The notes beneath the pieces are model-generated. The model made no database searches, was not told the DNA's origin, and was given only the letters and a program-made list of their open reading frames with translations. DNA of 64,000 nt, taken from assembly GCA_947034895.1 (NCBI GenBank), contig OX344765.1, forward strand, positions 5,771,001-5,835,000, given 5' to 3'. This DNA is from Rhytidiadelphus loreus (Eukaryota > Streptophyta > Bryopsida > Hypnales > Hylocomiaceae). This document shows, piece after piece, positions 1 through 12,823 of this stretch; the stretch's first letter is position 1, and each line of letters begins with the position of its first letter. Made by a program: the position numbers and the translations under genes.

Positions 1-396
1 AGTGCAATTGAAGAGGGAGGGAGGGGGACCGTTTCATCCAACTGAAGGGAAGGCGTGGGTTCAGTTCACATTGACACACTGATGATGCGTTGGTGAGCCA
101 GGTGAAGGGGAGGGGAGGCACTTTACTTTTTTCTTTCTTATTAATTGAACGCTTTGAATGGCCTTTATGAGGGGGCCCTTGGGAGGCTCCGTCTCAGTCT
201 GACCCGTCATTAGGTCCCGCATGAGATCATGAGAGCGCCCCTTTGGTTCGTTGGACCAACCCCAGCCATCCCACACTGCCCCGCCCTTGACCGGCCTGCC
301 GGCCTGCCCGTGCACCCGTCCTCGGGGGTCGGTCTGTCCCCACCTGACATCCAATAACAGTCTCCGTCCTGGCTCGCTTCGTTCAGTTGAGGACGA

Positions 397-424
397 ACGG
401 ACGGACGGACGGACGGACGGACGG
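397..424. repeat. (ACGG)n microsatellite
   Basis: About seven perfect tandem copies of the tetranucleotide ACGG. Confidence 0.9.
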
Positions 425-936
425 AACTTCGTTGGCCTCCCGGCCCGGCTCAGTGCAGTTGCTGCTGCCCCTCTCATGGAAAATAAATAAATGATCATCT
501 TGCAAAATGCGGTTTTAGCATGCAATGGGTGGGGCGGTTTGGCTTGCAAATTGGATGGCCCTGGATTTTGCAAGTCAAATCACCCCACATTTTGCAAGAC
601 GAGTGGTGATGCTCTTAGTGACTCCTTCAGACTATTTGTACACCGACTACACTTCCCAAAGTTCATCCCAAATTCATACTTTGTTGGTAATTTCAGATTT
701 CAGATGCTATTGCCTGGCTTCTCTTCCATTTCTGATTTGTCTGTTAATTTAATTACTTCCAAAATTATTTGCTGTATTATTTATTTTTGAACCATCCCAA
801 GGCAGCTAGCTCACTGTGGACTGATGTGTAACTTAAGGTAAGCACTCAAAGTGAGTGGCAAACTGGCAAGTGTCAGTTTCCGTGATCTCCCCTTTGTGCA
901 GAACAAAACATTTGGGCTCAGAAACCTCCAATTGAG

Positions 937-956
937 TGTCTGTCTGTCTGTCTGTC
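937..956. repeat. (TGTC)n microsatellite
   Basis: Five perfect tandem copies of TGTC. Confidence 0.9.
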
Positions 957-1509
957 TCAATTGCCAAGCTTCCAATGGCCGTGCCTTCCTTCCATGCCAT
1001 GAGAACCTTCCACTGATGAGTGACAGACAGCAGACCTCCTGAAGGACCGATTGCCTGGCAGGCAGGCAGGTAGGGGCTCCACTCTCCAGTGGAAGACTGA
1101 AGACTGTAGCTTAGCTTATGATTATCATATACTTGTGTGTGATCTCAGTGTAAGTGTAAGTGTATACGTTACCCACCCATAACATATCATTTACCAATGA
1201 TTAATAAGCTTAGGCAAGTCAGCTGGGAACTTAACTTAACTGTAGTTTGGTTGCAGAGTAACTTAACCATGGTCACTCACTCACTGATGAGAGGAACAGA
1301 AAGGAGCTGAACTGATTGGATCTTATAACGGAGGCCAGGCGTTGAACTCACTTACAGACACACACACTCACAAGTGCCCGAGTCCATCACGTGACTTGGT
1401 CGACAAATAGTTTCACTAAGGTAGTGTGTGTTTGAAAAGCAACCCTCTATCATACGTACATTTAGCTTTCTCCAATGTACTTGTAGTGTACATTTCATGA
1501 GTGTGTGTG

Positions 1510-1690
1510 CTCTTAGTGACCACTATGTTTCAACTTCAAGAATTCAGAATTAAATTCACAAAGGTTCAAAAAATATGAAATGACTTGGATTAGATGCCAA
1601 TTCCATTGTTCTTCTTATGAAAATTTACTAGGAGTTGTTTCAAAGAGTTTATCTTCTCCCCAAATGCAATTAGTTCTTAAAAAGTTGCCT
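1510..1690 (+). repeat. Dispersed repeat family, copy 1
   Basis: This shares a long diverged match with 7078-7265 and 25580-25780. The best-kept parts are AAAAAATATGAAA followed by a GATGCCAATTCCATT block, then a gene-free CTCCCCAAAT stretch. All three copies lie in the same orientation. No terminal repeats or coding capacity were recognised, so the class is unknown. Confidence 0.65.
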
Positions 1691-4600
1691 TAACTCCTAA
1701 AAGCCCAAGGGGTTTGGACAATACACAAATGTGTTATAAAATATATAAGTTCTATAACTTTTTTCGGAAGTTTGCATCAAAGAAGATAATGTGAAGTGTG
1801 AAAAGTAGAAAGTATTCTTACGTTCAAAATTCTAAAATTATTTTCATATTCTGTACAAATGAATTTTGAAGATATAACTTCAGAAGTTCACCAAAAAAAC
1901 ATTTTCTATCTTTAGCATTTGAATTTTTTTTTCATTGGTCAAAATTGTGGTTTCTATTGATTTGTGAAAAAAATGCATAAGATCTAGTAATGAGAACATC
2001 AACACTTTCACCATGTAGTAAGTTTTTAAACACTAAGCCAATTCTAAACACTTTGTGCTATTCTCTTATCATTTTGGTTTGAACGTAGCAATCCTAGTTT
2101 TGAATATAAATATTGAAAGACAATCTAATCTTTTAAAAGAAAAACTTGATGAAAAAAGTTTTCTTTTGCCTGAAAATTCTACCTAAAGTTGGGTAGCAAC
2201 TCCAAAATGATATCTTAAGCACTTAGGAGATAAGAACAAAACTACCTTATTTTTCATTTACATGTATTTGTGAGTCAAGCTACTCTATAGAAGTGTTTTG
2301 AGACTACATTTTGTCCAGCAAGGCCTTGTAGTTGACTATGTGGCATAATAATCTCCCTTGTAATAGAATATACTTTGAGAAGGCATTTTTATTTTGAACT
2401 CCTAAAAGACACTTTAGTAGGCTTGCTAGGCTTGCTAAGGTAGCATTGCTTATGACTTGCCTAAATTTTTCACTTTCAAATAGGTCTCCATTACATGGTG
2501 GCTACAAAAGCATAATACTAAAGTACATTGATATTGTCCCAAACTCACTCACTCACTCGCTCACTCAGTTGTGACAATGTATAAGCACCCCGTGAGATTA
2601 AAATCTTCCACTCTAGACATAGTCCTTGGAGATGTCTACCATTGTGGTTGCCAATAGTGGAAGTTTCTCATGTCATGCAAGGATTAGAAGCTAGTCATTA
2701 GCCACTCAATTTTCTATTTAGTATACGACTATTCTATACCCTAAAATGATATTGAGGATGTTTTGTGTCCTTTGGATGATTTCAAGACGGATTGTAGGAT
2801 GGAAAATAATAAATTTTCATCCAAATTTCCTCGGGGAGTTGCTTGAGTGCATTTTAAGTGAATAGTATTAAATATTCCCTCACTATTAGTAGCATTCTTA
2901 ATTTTACAAAAGAAGAAGACATTGAATTTGGATCACCTTTGTAGTATATTTTAGCTACTTCTTGCTCTATACTCTTAATGTGAATTTTAGCTATAAAAAA
3001 ATTTTAAATTTTTTTTGTGACCAACTAATGAAATGAATTTTAACAGGTATAATTTTTACTTTAATTGAAAAATCTTAGAATTTAACTATAGAATCTCTTA
3101 GTTAACTTGTTAAACCATATCCTTCTTAAATTTCATTGTGAAAAATCACATCAATTAGAAGATCATAAAAGTAATTCGTTTTCAACACTTTCCAATGTTC
3201 TAGTACTAGTCTATCTTTAATTGGATGATAAATTGATTACGAAGCAAACTATTCAATCCCTTAGCCCCTCAAAGCCCAACAATTTTTCAATGAATTGTCC
3301 CACTTTGATCTTTTTCTTGCACATGAATATGCTTGAATTTTTTAATTTTAACCGTACAAAAGTAAAGACTAACTTGTCTAGTCTCCAATGGAATTAATTG
3401 TGAAAGACTTTGACTGTTGGATTTTTAGATTATAACAATTTTGGATGATCAACTTTATAGGCAAAAATGCAGTTTCTGGAGAAGAAAAATGATAAGAAGA
3501 TGAATAATTCTTTTATACCCCCAAAAAAATTGTATTGGAATCTAAGGAAAATTTAATATTTTCTTAATTTAAAATTTTGAAAAATAAAAAACTCTCTCAA
3601 ATTTAAATAGAAGGTGTAGAAAGTTAAAACTAACCAAATTGAATCCTAATTATTTTGTGTTCTTAATCATACCAAATTGAACTTTTATTTTTAAAATTGC
3701 TAAAAATACAAATTTGAAAAAAATCTTTAGCCCTAGTCTCTTTGTACAAAGTAAAGACTACAAATTTTGAAGAAAATATTTTTTCCATCCCTACTATTCC
3801 TTTCATTGGAAAAGCATTATATTTGCTCCCTTTTTCTATTAGACTACATTTCCTAAATGAATTTTTAAATACTTCTCACATTCAAATTTTGAAAATCATA
3901 AATTGAAATAAGTTATGTAAACTTATTACTCTATAGGATCCTAACTTACAAAATATTGAAATTTGTTTCACCTACTCAAAATTTGCCATTGAAAATTTGA
4001 AGAAGACACATTATGTCCTCTTGGTCCTTGAATGGTTAAAAGACCAACTATTCTTTTGAATGGATAAATGCAAACTTGTTCTAAGCATACGAAATCTTGT
4101 TTTCTTCATCCATTTATTTTTTATAGATTATTTTTGTATGATATAAATTTTCAAAGCTTTCTATTTCAAATAAAAGCTTTGAGTATGTTTCACCTCACAA
4201 AATAGTTGCTTCATTTAAAATAAATAAAAACTTGAAAAAAAACTTGAAATTAAATAAAATATAAATCTCAAAATTCACCATGATTAGAACTCATCATCTC
4301 AAGTTTAAAAAAATTATTCTTTTGAATATTACATACATTTAATTTTCAATCAATCTGAAAAGGGATTTCTAATTTTTGGTTTCAAACTTTATTGAAAAAT
4401 ATTATTTGGTATTAATAGTAGTAGATCTAATAACATAGATATCACCTATAGGTCATATTTTATAACTTTTATTTTAAATCCATTATAAAATTATTATTCT
4501 AAGTTGCAATTTATGATACATCTTTTAAATTTTGAAAATCAAACTACCCCTCGTCCTCACTAAGGAATTGAAACTTTATATTTATTTATATAATATTAAT

Positions 4601-5430
4601 AAGTTGTATTGGATATTAGGTTTAGCTTTGTAATTTGTGTTGAAGACAATCTAATTATGTATATTCAAATGTCATGGCCCCCACTATAAATGCAACCTCC
4701 ATCTCATTGGTCTATTAAGTGAACCCATCTAATACTCCTATCTAATTTGCACAACTCTTGCTCTAAGCCCATTGACTTTAGATTCTCTATTACTTCATGC
4801 CTCGTGGCAAATCACCTAAATTTGTTGTTGTAGTCACAATATTCTAGAATTGTTTTATGTATATGCAAACTACTTAAATACAATATTTCATGGTGATTGA
4901 TTGGTTATGATACTTGCTATAGACAAGCTTTAGAGAGTCGCATATTCTTGCTTTGTTAAGGAGTTGTACGAAGTTAGAGTTGGAGCAAATGACATATTGG
5001 AGTGAATGCATGAGTTTTGATGTTATTAGTGCATCTACATCTTATCACAACAATGGGTGGTGACAACAATAATGGATGTCCCTATTGCAATTAGAATGAT
5101 GGAACTTTGATTCACCATAGCTATCAAACATGGCTTTTTTTTGGCTTTCTAGTGCTAGATTGCACCCCAAAAAAACAATTTGGCTAAAAAATGGTAAAAT
5201 AATTGTGAAGTTTTCGCCAAAAAACTTCAAATTAAAAAGAAAATCGTGAATGAAATCGCCAGATTGTGGATGAAAATAGAATTAGAGACATGTGAAATGT
5301 CCGAATGTGATCTTTTCTATCCAAATTGTGGATGAATGCTGAAATTTAGAGCACCACCATAACATTATATATCGCCACTTTGGCACTTTATAAAAAATGA
5401 AAAAAAAGAAGACCTGCTATCAAATATGTA
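1691..5430. other. AT-rich intergenic DNA
   Basis: This stretch is strongly AT-rich, with stops in all frames and no recognisable exon, RNA gene or full transposon. A CTCACTCACT-type simple repeat occurs near 2543-2568. Confidence 0.6.
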
Positions 5431-5654
5431 CTCCCTCCATCCCACCTAAAACCTCCTAATCCAAAATAGTGCACGTACCACTAAAACAACTCCACTTATC
5501 AATATCGATCATTGATTGTTGAGCAAGGGGTGTGGAATTTTTGAAATTAATTGAGCAAGAATCAAATTTGAATCCCACATCACTTCCTCAATGATCAAAA
5601 TCAACAAATGAAATGGTTTTAGTGATTCAAAGTTTTTTGGTAGGACGGAGGGAG
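5431..5654. mobile_element. Stowaway-like (Tc1/mariner) MITE
   Basis: It begins CTCCCTCCATCCCACC and ends with the inverted form GGTAGGACGGAGGGAG, so the terminal repeats match at about 14 of 16 bases. This is the classic Stowaway terminal consensus. A TA precedes the left end, as expected for a TA target site; the right flank is AA, so that copy has probably mutated. At 224 bp with no coding capacity it is non-autonomous. Confidence 0.8.
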
Positions 5655-7077
5655 AATATACTTTGAAAATCTTGTAGTTAAACTACGAATTCTCAAAGTA
5701 CCTATTACATATTGACCTACCTACCTACAATTGACCCTAGGATCGGCTCTCATGTATAGATGAAGACCATTTTGAACCAGAATCTGTCCCCTGTTTAAGT
5801 GGTTTTGCAACACTTTAATTTACGTATTCAAGTTGTATCGTGCAGATCTGGTTGGTTTGAAATTTGTGGCAGATTGAAGTGTCTACAAATAATTGAAAGT
5901 CGTCTCATGAACAGCACATCCATGAACTCAAGGCTTGTGCACACATTCATTTCATTTGTGGCTTGGAGTTTTGGGAATCATGATTCATGAACTGCAGTCA
6001 TTGAATTGCCTTCTTCAATGTCCATCAACTGAAGGGAACACATGAGCACCTTCCTTTGCCAAACTTTTATGAACCCTTTGGGGCATCTGAGAGTGCACAC
6101 GAGTTGAATGAATCTCTTGCTTGAAAGGGGGCAGGTGGGTAGGCCTACCAAAGTATGGATGTTATTGCAAGACAGAGGCTCCCACTCACAAGGAGAGATT
6201 AGCCCTAACTTAGCCGGAGAATCAAAACCCACTCTAAAAACAAGGAACTAACTTATGCAGAAGTTTTCAAAAAACAAAAAAACAGACCCCAAAAAAACTT
6301 ATGAGAAAGCTGGAGGCAAGTATGTTCCCAGAGGGCATGTATGTCCTTGTAGCAATCACTCTTGCTTTTCAGTAGTGTCAACGTAATCGAAGCTTCAAAA
6401 TAAGGTAGGAGGTCCTAAAACAGCCAAGTCTCCAAATGCTTCCAGAGGTACGTTTTGCTTTCTTCAATGCACCATCAATGTACAATACAAGCATTGTACT
6501 CCTTGTGTCTCAAAATAAATCTGTGGTTTCTCGAAAAAGGTTAGATTAATGTGTAAGGTGCTCCTATTTGAACAGGAATGCATAGTTATTGCAGCTTTCA
6601 GTCATCCCTAGTGGGTGTCAAAGTTTCAAAGTTTGTGACCACGGGGTCATGTTGAAAATTGGCGCCAAAATTGTCAATTTTCTTCTATTCTGCAAACGAC
6701 CCCATTGCATTGAATTATATTTGATTTGGACTTACAAATGATCAAACCATTGGGAGAACAAAGATGTGCACCATCTTCTACAACTCTCCTAAAAGGACAT
6801 TGATTCTTTGAAAAGACAAAGGAAAATTGAACAATATTTTTCTCTCCATGCAACAACGCATGGTCAAGGCAATCACTACTAGTTGTTGGAGATGGACAAG
6901 GACAAGTTGCAATGTTGAGGGGAAGTGTCAATCAATTTGCAGAGCTTGAATAATACCATCAAACATGCTTAACATTTCATTTTTATCGACCATTAAAACA
7001 TTGAACTTAATTTGAGACAACCAATTCTTTGCAACCTCAAAATTATTTTGACACAAAGGGAGCTCATTTCAAAAGGT
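5655..7077. other. Intergenic DNA, no gene recognised
   Basis: Short open frames at 5978-6232 and 6674-6931 (both minus) lack recognisable domains and have no supporting exon structure. Nothing else stands out. Confidence 0.45.
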
Positions 7078-7265
7078 GGACGCTTTTAGTGACCACTACG
7101 TTTCAACCTCAAAAATTTGTAACTAACTCCACAAAGGTCCAAAAAATATGAAACAATTTGGGTTGGATGCCGATTCCATTTTTCTTTCTTTGAAAATTTA
7201 CTGGAAAAAAATATATTGCAAGGAGTTTTTGCTTCCCTCCAAATGGAAACTTCATGGATTTCCTA
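7078..7265 (+). repeat. Dispersed repeat family, copy 2
   Basis: Diverged copy of the repeat at 1510-1690. It shares GTGACCACTA, CACAAAGGT, AAAAAATATGAAA and the GATGCC...ATTCCAT block in the same order. Confidence 0.65.
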
Positions 7266-8287
7266 CATTAGTGTCAACTTTCTCACATTCACTATAATAG
7301 CTTGTGTCAATGCAAAACATCCTTCCACTTAGTGTAGAGTCAACAAAGATTTTGGACTTACAATTGGAAACATGGTTCATGGAAATGACCCATAAGAAGA
7401 TCGACACCTTGTCTAATCAATCATGTAAGTCTTCTTGTGGATCATTTCTATAGTTTTGTTGATTGTGTTTGTACTTGTATAATTGTATCCATTGTATTAG
7501 CTGTGGATCTTCTTGTGATTATTTCCTTAGTCTAAGCAAACCATGATTTCTTTATAATTGATAATCTTGCTAAAATGGCAGTCGTTCCAAAACTTTGGCA
7601 CTCTTATAGTTTAGACCACATAGTCTAAAATCTATACGTGTCCTAAATGGTTTACCCCACACAACTTGAAAATGGTGTATGGAATATCACCATTTTAACA
7701 AAATTCCCTATTATAATCATTGCATCTTTGATGCTATATCTTTGTTACAATCCTCCTCCCAACGGTATATCTCCTTAACCCTTGAATGCCGGGCGAGTCA
7801 CCATGGAAATCGTCTGTTTTCTTATTGTGTGAACTGTTGGCTTAAAAGAAGCGCTCATTGGAAGGCAAACTACTGTAAAAGATGTTCCCTTTCCACACAA
7901 ATTTTGGAGGATGAATAGTTGTACTTTTGTCCCACATGGAGAGATTCTTTGTCATTCATCGGCCAAAAAACGTCCTCCGCATTGTTTATGGGTTAACCAT
8001 TGAAGGCTGAACCACAATGGGCTTAAGTTAGAAACTGTCTGCCTGAGAGACTCTGATACTTTCATACTGAAAACCACTTGAATTAGAATCTGACATTTTC
8101 CCTTCCCTTTCTTCCCGACCCTGCCTTACCTACAATCTTGCACCTTCAATAAAATCATGGATGTGGCCCAACCACTGCACCTCATTTTTTACAAACAATT
8201 ATCTACGTAGCTAGAGCATTGATTTTTTTCAGAATGATTGAATTCAGAATTTTTGCACTCTAAACGAAGTGTGTATGTGCCGCCTAA
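7266..8287. other. Intergenic DNA, no gene recognised
   Basis: No exon-like segment with a known domain was found on either strand. Confidence 0.45.
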
Positions 8288-9045
8288 AGAGCATCCGCAC
8301 CTTGGCCTCCAAAGGTAGAGCTTGAACGATTCATCGTGAGCCCGGGAGCTTTTTGTTGTCCCACCCTAGCCCCCTTGCAATTGCATGATGGCTCTTGCCA
8401 TATCTCTGCATGATATTTGGGTATCCATTGTTGCTTTGTGCTCTCATTTATAGGAGGTCTTTTTTTGCAAAACGACTGCAAAAAAATATAGCAAGAATAC
8501 ATGCAGACAAGTGTGGTGAAGAGTTGTAAGGGCTCGGCAAGATGGTGTTTTGAATGCTTAAGTTATTTGGCTAGAACCAAGCTGATTTTTAGTGTTGGCG
8601 TGGTTGTGGTGGGGGAGGTTTTGAAGGGTGTGCTCTACATTAGTTAGTCCAAAGGTTCCTACAATGAAACGATGGAGATGCTTTCAAGGCCCTCGTTCAA
8701 CTTGTGCAACCACAAATTGTACGCATTGTGGTCTACATTTTAGTTTTTGGACATGAATGGCCATCTTTTTCTTCTTCTTGAAACTCATGGACAATTTCCA
8801 TTGATAAATAGGAAAAGGTACATCGAACCAAGGAAGCACCCCCCTAGAGGCAATTATTTAAGATGAATAGTCATCTTCAATTATACCTTCTACTTTAATA
8901 AAAGTCATCTTCAATCCCAACCATGTGGTCTTTAGAGGGCCAACTTAGCGAGTCAAAGTGGGGGGAGTGGATGCTCAGACACTTGTTGGGCCCTTCCAAC
9001 GGCCTTTAGTGAACCACTTCTCCCGTTCAAGGGTGTGGATGCTCT
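8288..9045. mobile_element. MITE-like element with GAGCATCC termini
   Basis: The left end AGAGCATCCGCACCTT is matched by an inverted right end that reads AGAGCATCCACACCCTT on the other strand. The element is about 758 bp and carries no recognisable transposase. TAA lies immediately outside both inner GAGCATCC/GGATGCTC ends, allowing one extra base on the left. That would fit a PIF/Harbinger-type TAA target site. Class assignment is tentative. Confidence 0.6.
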
Positions 9046-10956
9046 AAGAGTACATAATGCCAAGCGTGACACTCCGCCAAACTTCAGCAATGCATTTGGC
9101 TTGCAGTTGAGTGGGACTTGATTAGTAAACTTAGAAGTACGCACCCCGACTAGGGTGGTGTGGCACAAGCTTGGTTTGAAGCTAGGTGGCTTCGCAATAA
9201 GTTGTTCGCTACTATGATTGATGGCCTCCCCCGGCGGGCTCTCACCGGGCCTTGGCCGGCTTTGTATTTCAACCCCCATAGGTGCGCCGCGCCTTTGTGG
9301 GGTGGAAACCACTTTGGTCGGCGCTCTTGTTGTATTTTAGTTTTCTTTCTTGCTTTGTTTCGTTCCCTGCTTGCCCTCCCAAGCCGCATGCGGTTGGGCA
9401 CTTGTTCTTCGTGCAGTAAATTTTCTTTACTTGTGTCAAAAAATAAAATAATGCCAAATGTGGTTTTCAAGGCAGATTCCATTAATTAAATAGTTAGAAA
9501 AGCATTACAACTCATAACATATAACCCTCTTTCTACACCCTTAAATTTGCGAAAAGCGCATATATAAATGTTTGTGATTAACTATTAGACTCCCAACTCA
9601 TGACATCATGACCCATAATGCTCTCAAGCCTCCCAACTCTCGAGCATTATCTAGTCCATGTTTAACTGAACAAGTCCAGATTCCTCAAATATCCCCTTCC
9701 TAGCTACCAAGACATTTGCCACACAGAGATGACACATAAATGATTCCACTGGTGTTAAGTGTTAAAGCTTCCCAATTTTTATTTTTATTTTTTCATTTTT
9801 TTACACAAATGACACAGGATTTCATTGCATAAAATAAAACAAAGCCCCAGGATTTCATTTGTTTCAAAATTAAGAAAAAAAAGACAACCTTCCATCTCCC
9901 CCCCCAAAAAAAAATTTGTCCCATTGTATGGAAAATGGCCCATCCCTTACTCCATTGATGTGTATGTACAGTCCTGTACAATCAATGATCCCAACTGCTG
10001 CTGATTGCTGATGACTTGTTCATGGATTGTTGTAACTTATTCGGCACACCTGAGCTCAATGCACTGGTTGGTAAGTTAAGTTAAGGAGAGGAGAGCTTCA
10101 ACGAGTGCCCACGCCGCACGTCTGACTCAAGCCTCAGTCTTGGGAAAAGGAAGCCAAGCGGAGGACAGATCTCGCCGGAGAAAAAGTCCACTCGCGCTTG
10201 CAGCTCAGCAACAGCAACAGCAACAGGTCGGTCAACACACGGTGCAGTGTTGGATCCATGAAATTCTCGGCTGCTGTTAATTTATATCTTACAAAATGGG
10301 ATCCACACACCATACCTGAAATTCAACGAAGGTGGAAACATCCAGCAGTGTCAACCAAAAGAAGCAATGAATTCAGCATAGTTGGAGGCACCTTTTTTAT
10401 AGAAAAAATAAATATTTTTGAAGAATTAGCAATTGAAAGTGATGAAGTTTCAAAAAAAAAAAAAAAAAAAAATTGAATGTTTGGATAAGACATGTAATTT
10501 CTATGAATTTTTAAAGTGGAACTTCCTAGGCCATTGAAATTGTCACGTAGCTTGGTACAAGAACCGAAATCTACAGAAGTCAACAATCAAACAATTGTAG
10601 TTAAATATGGGAATGGTTTAATGATACTTTGGGGGATACCATTTAATGGAAGTCTACCTCTCAAGAGTGGGTGCAAGGACAGTTTTGGATATTTTCACCT
10701 TCTTGTAAAAGAAAGTGGAAGTGCCTACTACCATCCACTTAAGCAATTTTGCATACTTTGATGCAGAGTCAACATATGAGACTCATTTTGATACATTGAC
10801 ACTTCATAATCATGGATTTCCGAATTTTTTCTGTAAGTTATTGAATATATATGAGTATACTATGAATTTTTGAAACTCAACTTCATTATGTATTTTAAAT
10901 AATTTTTTTTGCATTCATGTTTAAATTTAGAACATTTTGCATATCCTTGGAGGGTG
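9046..10956. other. Intergenic DNA, no gene recognised
   Basis: Both strands are open over 9150-9490, but the protein on neither strand is recognisable. A poly(A) run lies near 10451-10471. No gene can be supported. Confidence 0.45.
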
Positions 10957-11505
10957 CACTTAGTTCTACTACAACAAACCACGTGCAAACAAGTGGTTTC
11001 TAATAAAGTATAATTTCAACCTAAAATTTTGAGCATTGTTTAATAATGACTAAATTTTTTTATAATTGCCAAAATTTCCAACTCAAATAAAATATAAAAT
11101 GATTTCTAAAAGAGGTTGAAAATGAACTAAAATGGCATGTTTTTCAACTCAAATAATTATAGAGAACACATTTAGATGACCATTGAATCAATATTCAACT
11201 CAAAATGAGCTTTCAATAGAGAGTTATTTGTAGGAATTTTTTGTTCATTTTTTAGACAACTCTTTCTTATATAATATAGAGGTGTGAAAGTTATTTTTCA
11301 ATTCTACAGTGTAATCTTTTACTTCAAAAAACTTTCAACTAATTATTAATAACAAATAAAAATATCAATCATTCAAAAAATAAACTTTCAAAGTAGGAAA
11401 ATCTATTCATATTTTATTTATTTATTTCTAATTGAAAATTGAAAAAAAGTAAATAGGGGGGCCAAAGTTTTGTTTGCACATGGCTTCTAATGGACACTCT
11501 AAGTG
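10957..11505 (+). mobile_element. Non-autonomous repeat, copy A (inverted partner at 27781)
   Basis: This 549 bp repeat starts CACTTAG and ends CTAAGTG, with an imperfect inner inverted repeat (CACGTGCAAACAA versus CATGTGCAAACAA). It is present again as the reverse complement at 27781-28317. No coding capacity and no clear target-site duplication were seen. The two-copy match and the matching ends make it a transposon-like unit of unknown superfamily. Confidence 0.75.
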
Positions 11506-11597
11506 ACCCCCCCCCAAGAGCATTTCATCTTTAGGTATAAAATGCAACAAATACTTCAATCAAAATGTATTCCAAGGGTTACTATTATGTGAGCATA

Positions 11598-11837
11598 CAC
11601 TAGAAGAAAACTACGTTGAAACCCACAAAACCATGTGGAATTGGTTTTGTTGAGTTCCTCGTTTCCAATGCTGATTTTTGCGTTGGAATGTGTTGGAATG
11701 CAACACATAATTGCATTCCAACACATTCCAACGCAAAAATCAGCATTAGAAACAAGGAACTCAACAAAACCAATTCCACATGGTTTTGTGGATTCCAACG
11801 TAGTTTTTGACAGTTCCAATACAATTTTCTTCCAGTG
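11598..11837. mobile_element. CACTA-type foldback MITE with 3-bp target duplication
   Basis: The left end is CACTAGAAGAAAACT and the right end, read on the other strand, is CACTGGAAGAAAATT. Both match the CACTA superfamily terminal signature. The trinucleotide ATA flanks both ends exactly (11595-11597 and 11838-11840), the 3-bp duplication expected for CACTA elements. Nearly the whole 240 bp folds on itself as one long inverted repeat, so mirror-image open frames on both strands here are artefacts. Confidence 0.88.
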
Positions 11838-12272
11838 ATAGGAGTGTGAGCCTAGGATACCACACATCTATCTTATAGGTATATATACTATAGAAACCAT
11901 CTATGATTATAGGGTATATATGTTATAAACACCCATATTATAAGCTTTTATGATATATGTACCATTTATAATGTGTGGTATTTATATTATAGGTACCTAT
12001 ATTGTAGGCTCAATGCTCACAAGCTTGCATTCTTGGGCTCACATATAGCACCGTTGTTGAGCATGCTTGCTTTATTGACCTCCTACCTTAATTGCAATCT
12101 CTTTCTATAGCTACCCCATACAAATTTTTGTCTAAAATATAGAACCTCTATTCATGAGAGTCCATTGTACATTTGGGATGCATTTGTTTTCAACATTAAT
12201 TTTTGAAAATCCATAGTTTATATGAATGGTGTCAAATAGTGTGCTTTCAAAGAATTTCAAATTACCTTTTAA

Positions 12273-12819
12273 CCCTTTGGGGCCTAGTACGCCAATTTTG
12301 GTTCTTTTAAATTGAATTTTGGAAATTGGAACACTCTCTTGGCCTTAGTTGCTCTTGAGATGTGAAGAAGATGTGAGGGCACGGGTATTCCACTTTCAAT
12401 GAGCCATTGGCCATCAAATTTGGAGCAATGATGATTTGTCTATGGTAATTTGAAGTTGGGAATTTTAGAGTTTCAAAATGCATTGTGGAACATGTTTCTC
12501 TATTGAATTTATTTGTGTGTAACTAAAGAGAGCATGCCAACTTCACCATAATGTTCAATATAATGAACTCTATTTTTCAAATATAAAAAATTCATGGTAA
12601 AGTGAGCTTTTTTGTAATTACTATGATTTTTCAAAGACATAAACTTTAAAAAATCATATAAATTTCATATTTAAATTTTTAAAAATCATATTAGATAGAA
12701 GATATGAATTCTTATTTGTGGAATAATAATAATTTAAATTAAATTATAAAAATTTAATATGCAAATTTGGTTCTAAAAGAATTCAAGAGGTTGCTTGGGG
12801 CTCCTTAGGCCCTAAAGGG
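12273..12819. mobile_element. TTAA-flanked MITE 1 (piggyBac-like pattern)
   Basis: Inverted ends CCCTTTGGGGCCTA (left) and CCCTTTAGGGCCTA (right, other strand) bound a 547 bp AT-rich, non-coding interior. TTAA sits immediately outside both ends (12269-12272 and 12820-12823). Ends beginning CCC with a TTAA duplication are the hallmark of the piggyBac superfamily. The TTAA could instead be part of the inverted repeat. Confidence 0.6.
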
Positions 12820-12823
12820 TTAA

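Larger units (their letters stand above)
1..1500. other. Left-edge non-coding stretch with microsatellites
   Basis: Only short, overlapping open frames on both strands occur here and none resembles a known family. Base composition is less AT-rich than the next 4 kb, which could mean a gene end or promoter just outside the window, but no exon can be supported. Simple repeats are listed separately. Confidence 0.5.

Noticed and set aside
61..573. 170-codon minus-strand frame and overlapping plus-strand frames at the left edge
   Set aside because: Low-complexity and simple-repeat content, no domain, both strands equally open.
9150..9489. Overlapping frames of about 110 codons on both strands
   Set aside because: No recognisable domain, and the two strands are equally open by composition.
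11556..11867. Mirror-image open frames on both strands with nearly identical proteins
   Set aside because: They arise from the long inverted repeat of the CACTA-type MITE, not from genes.
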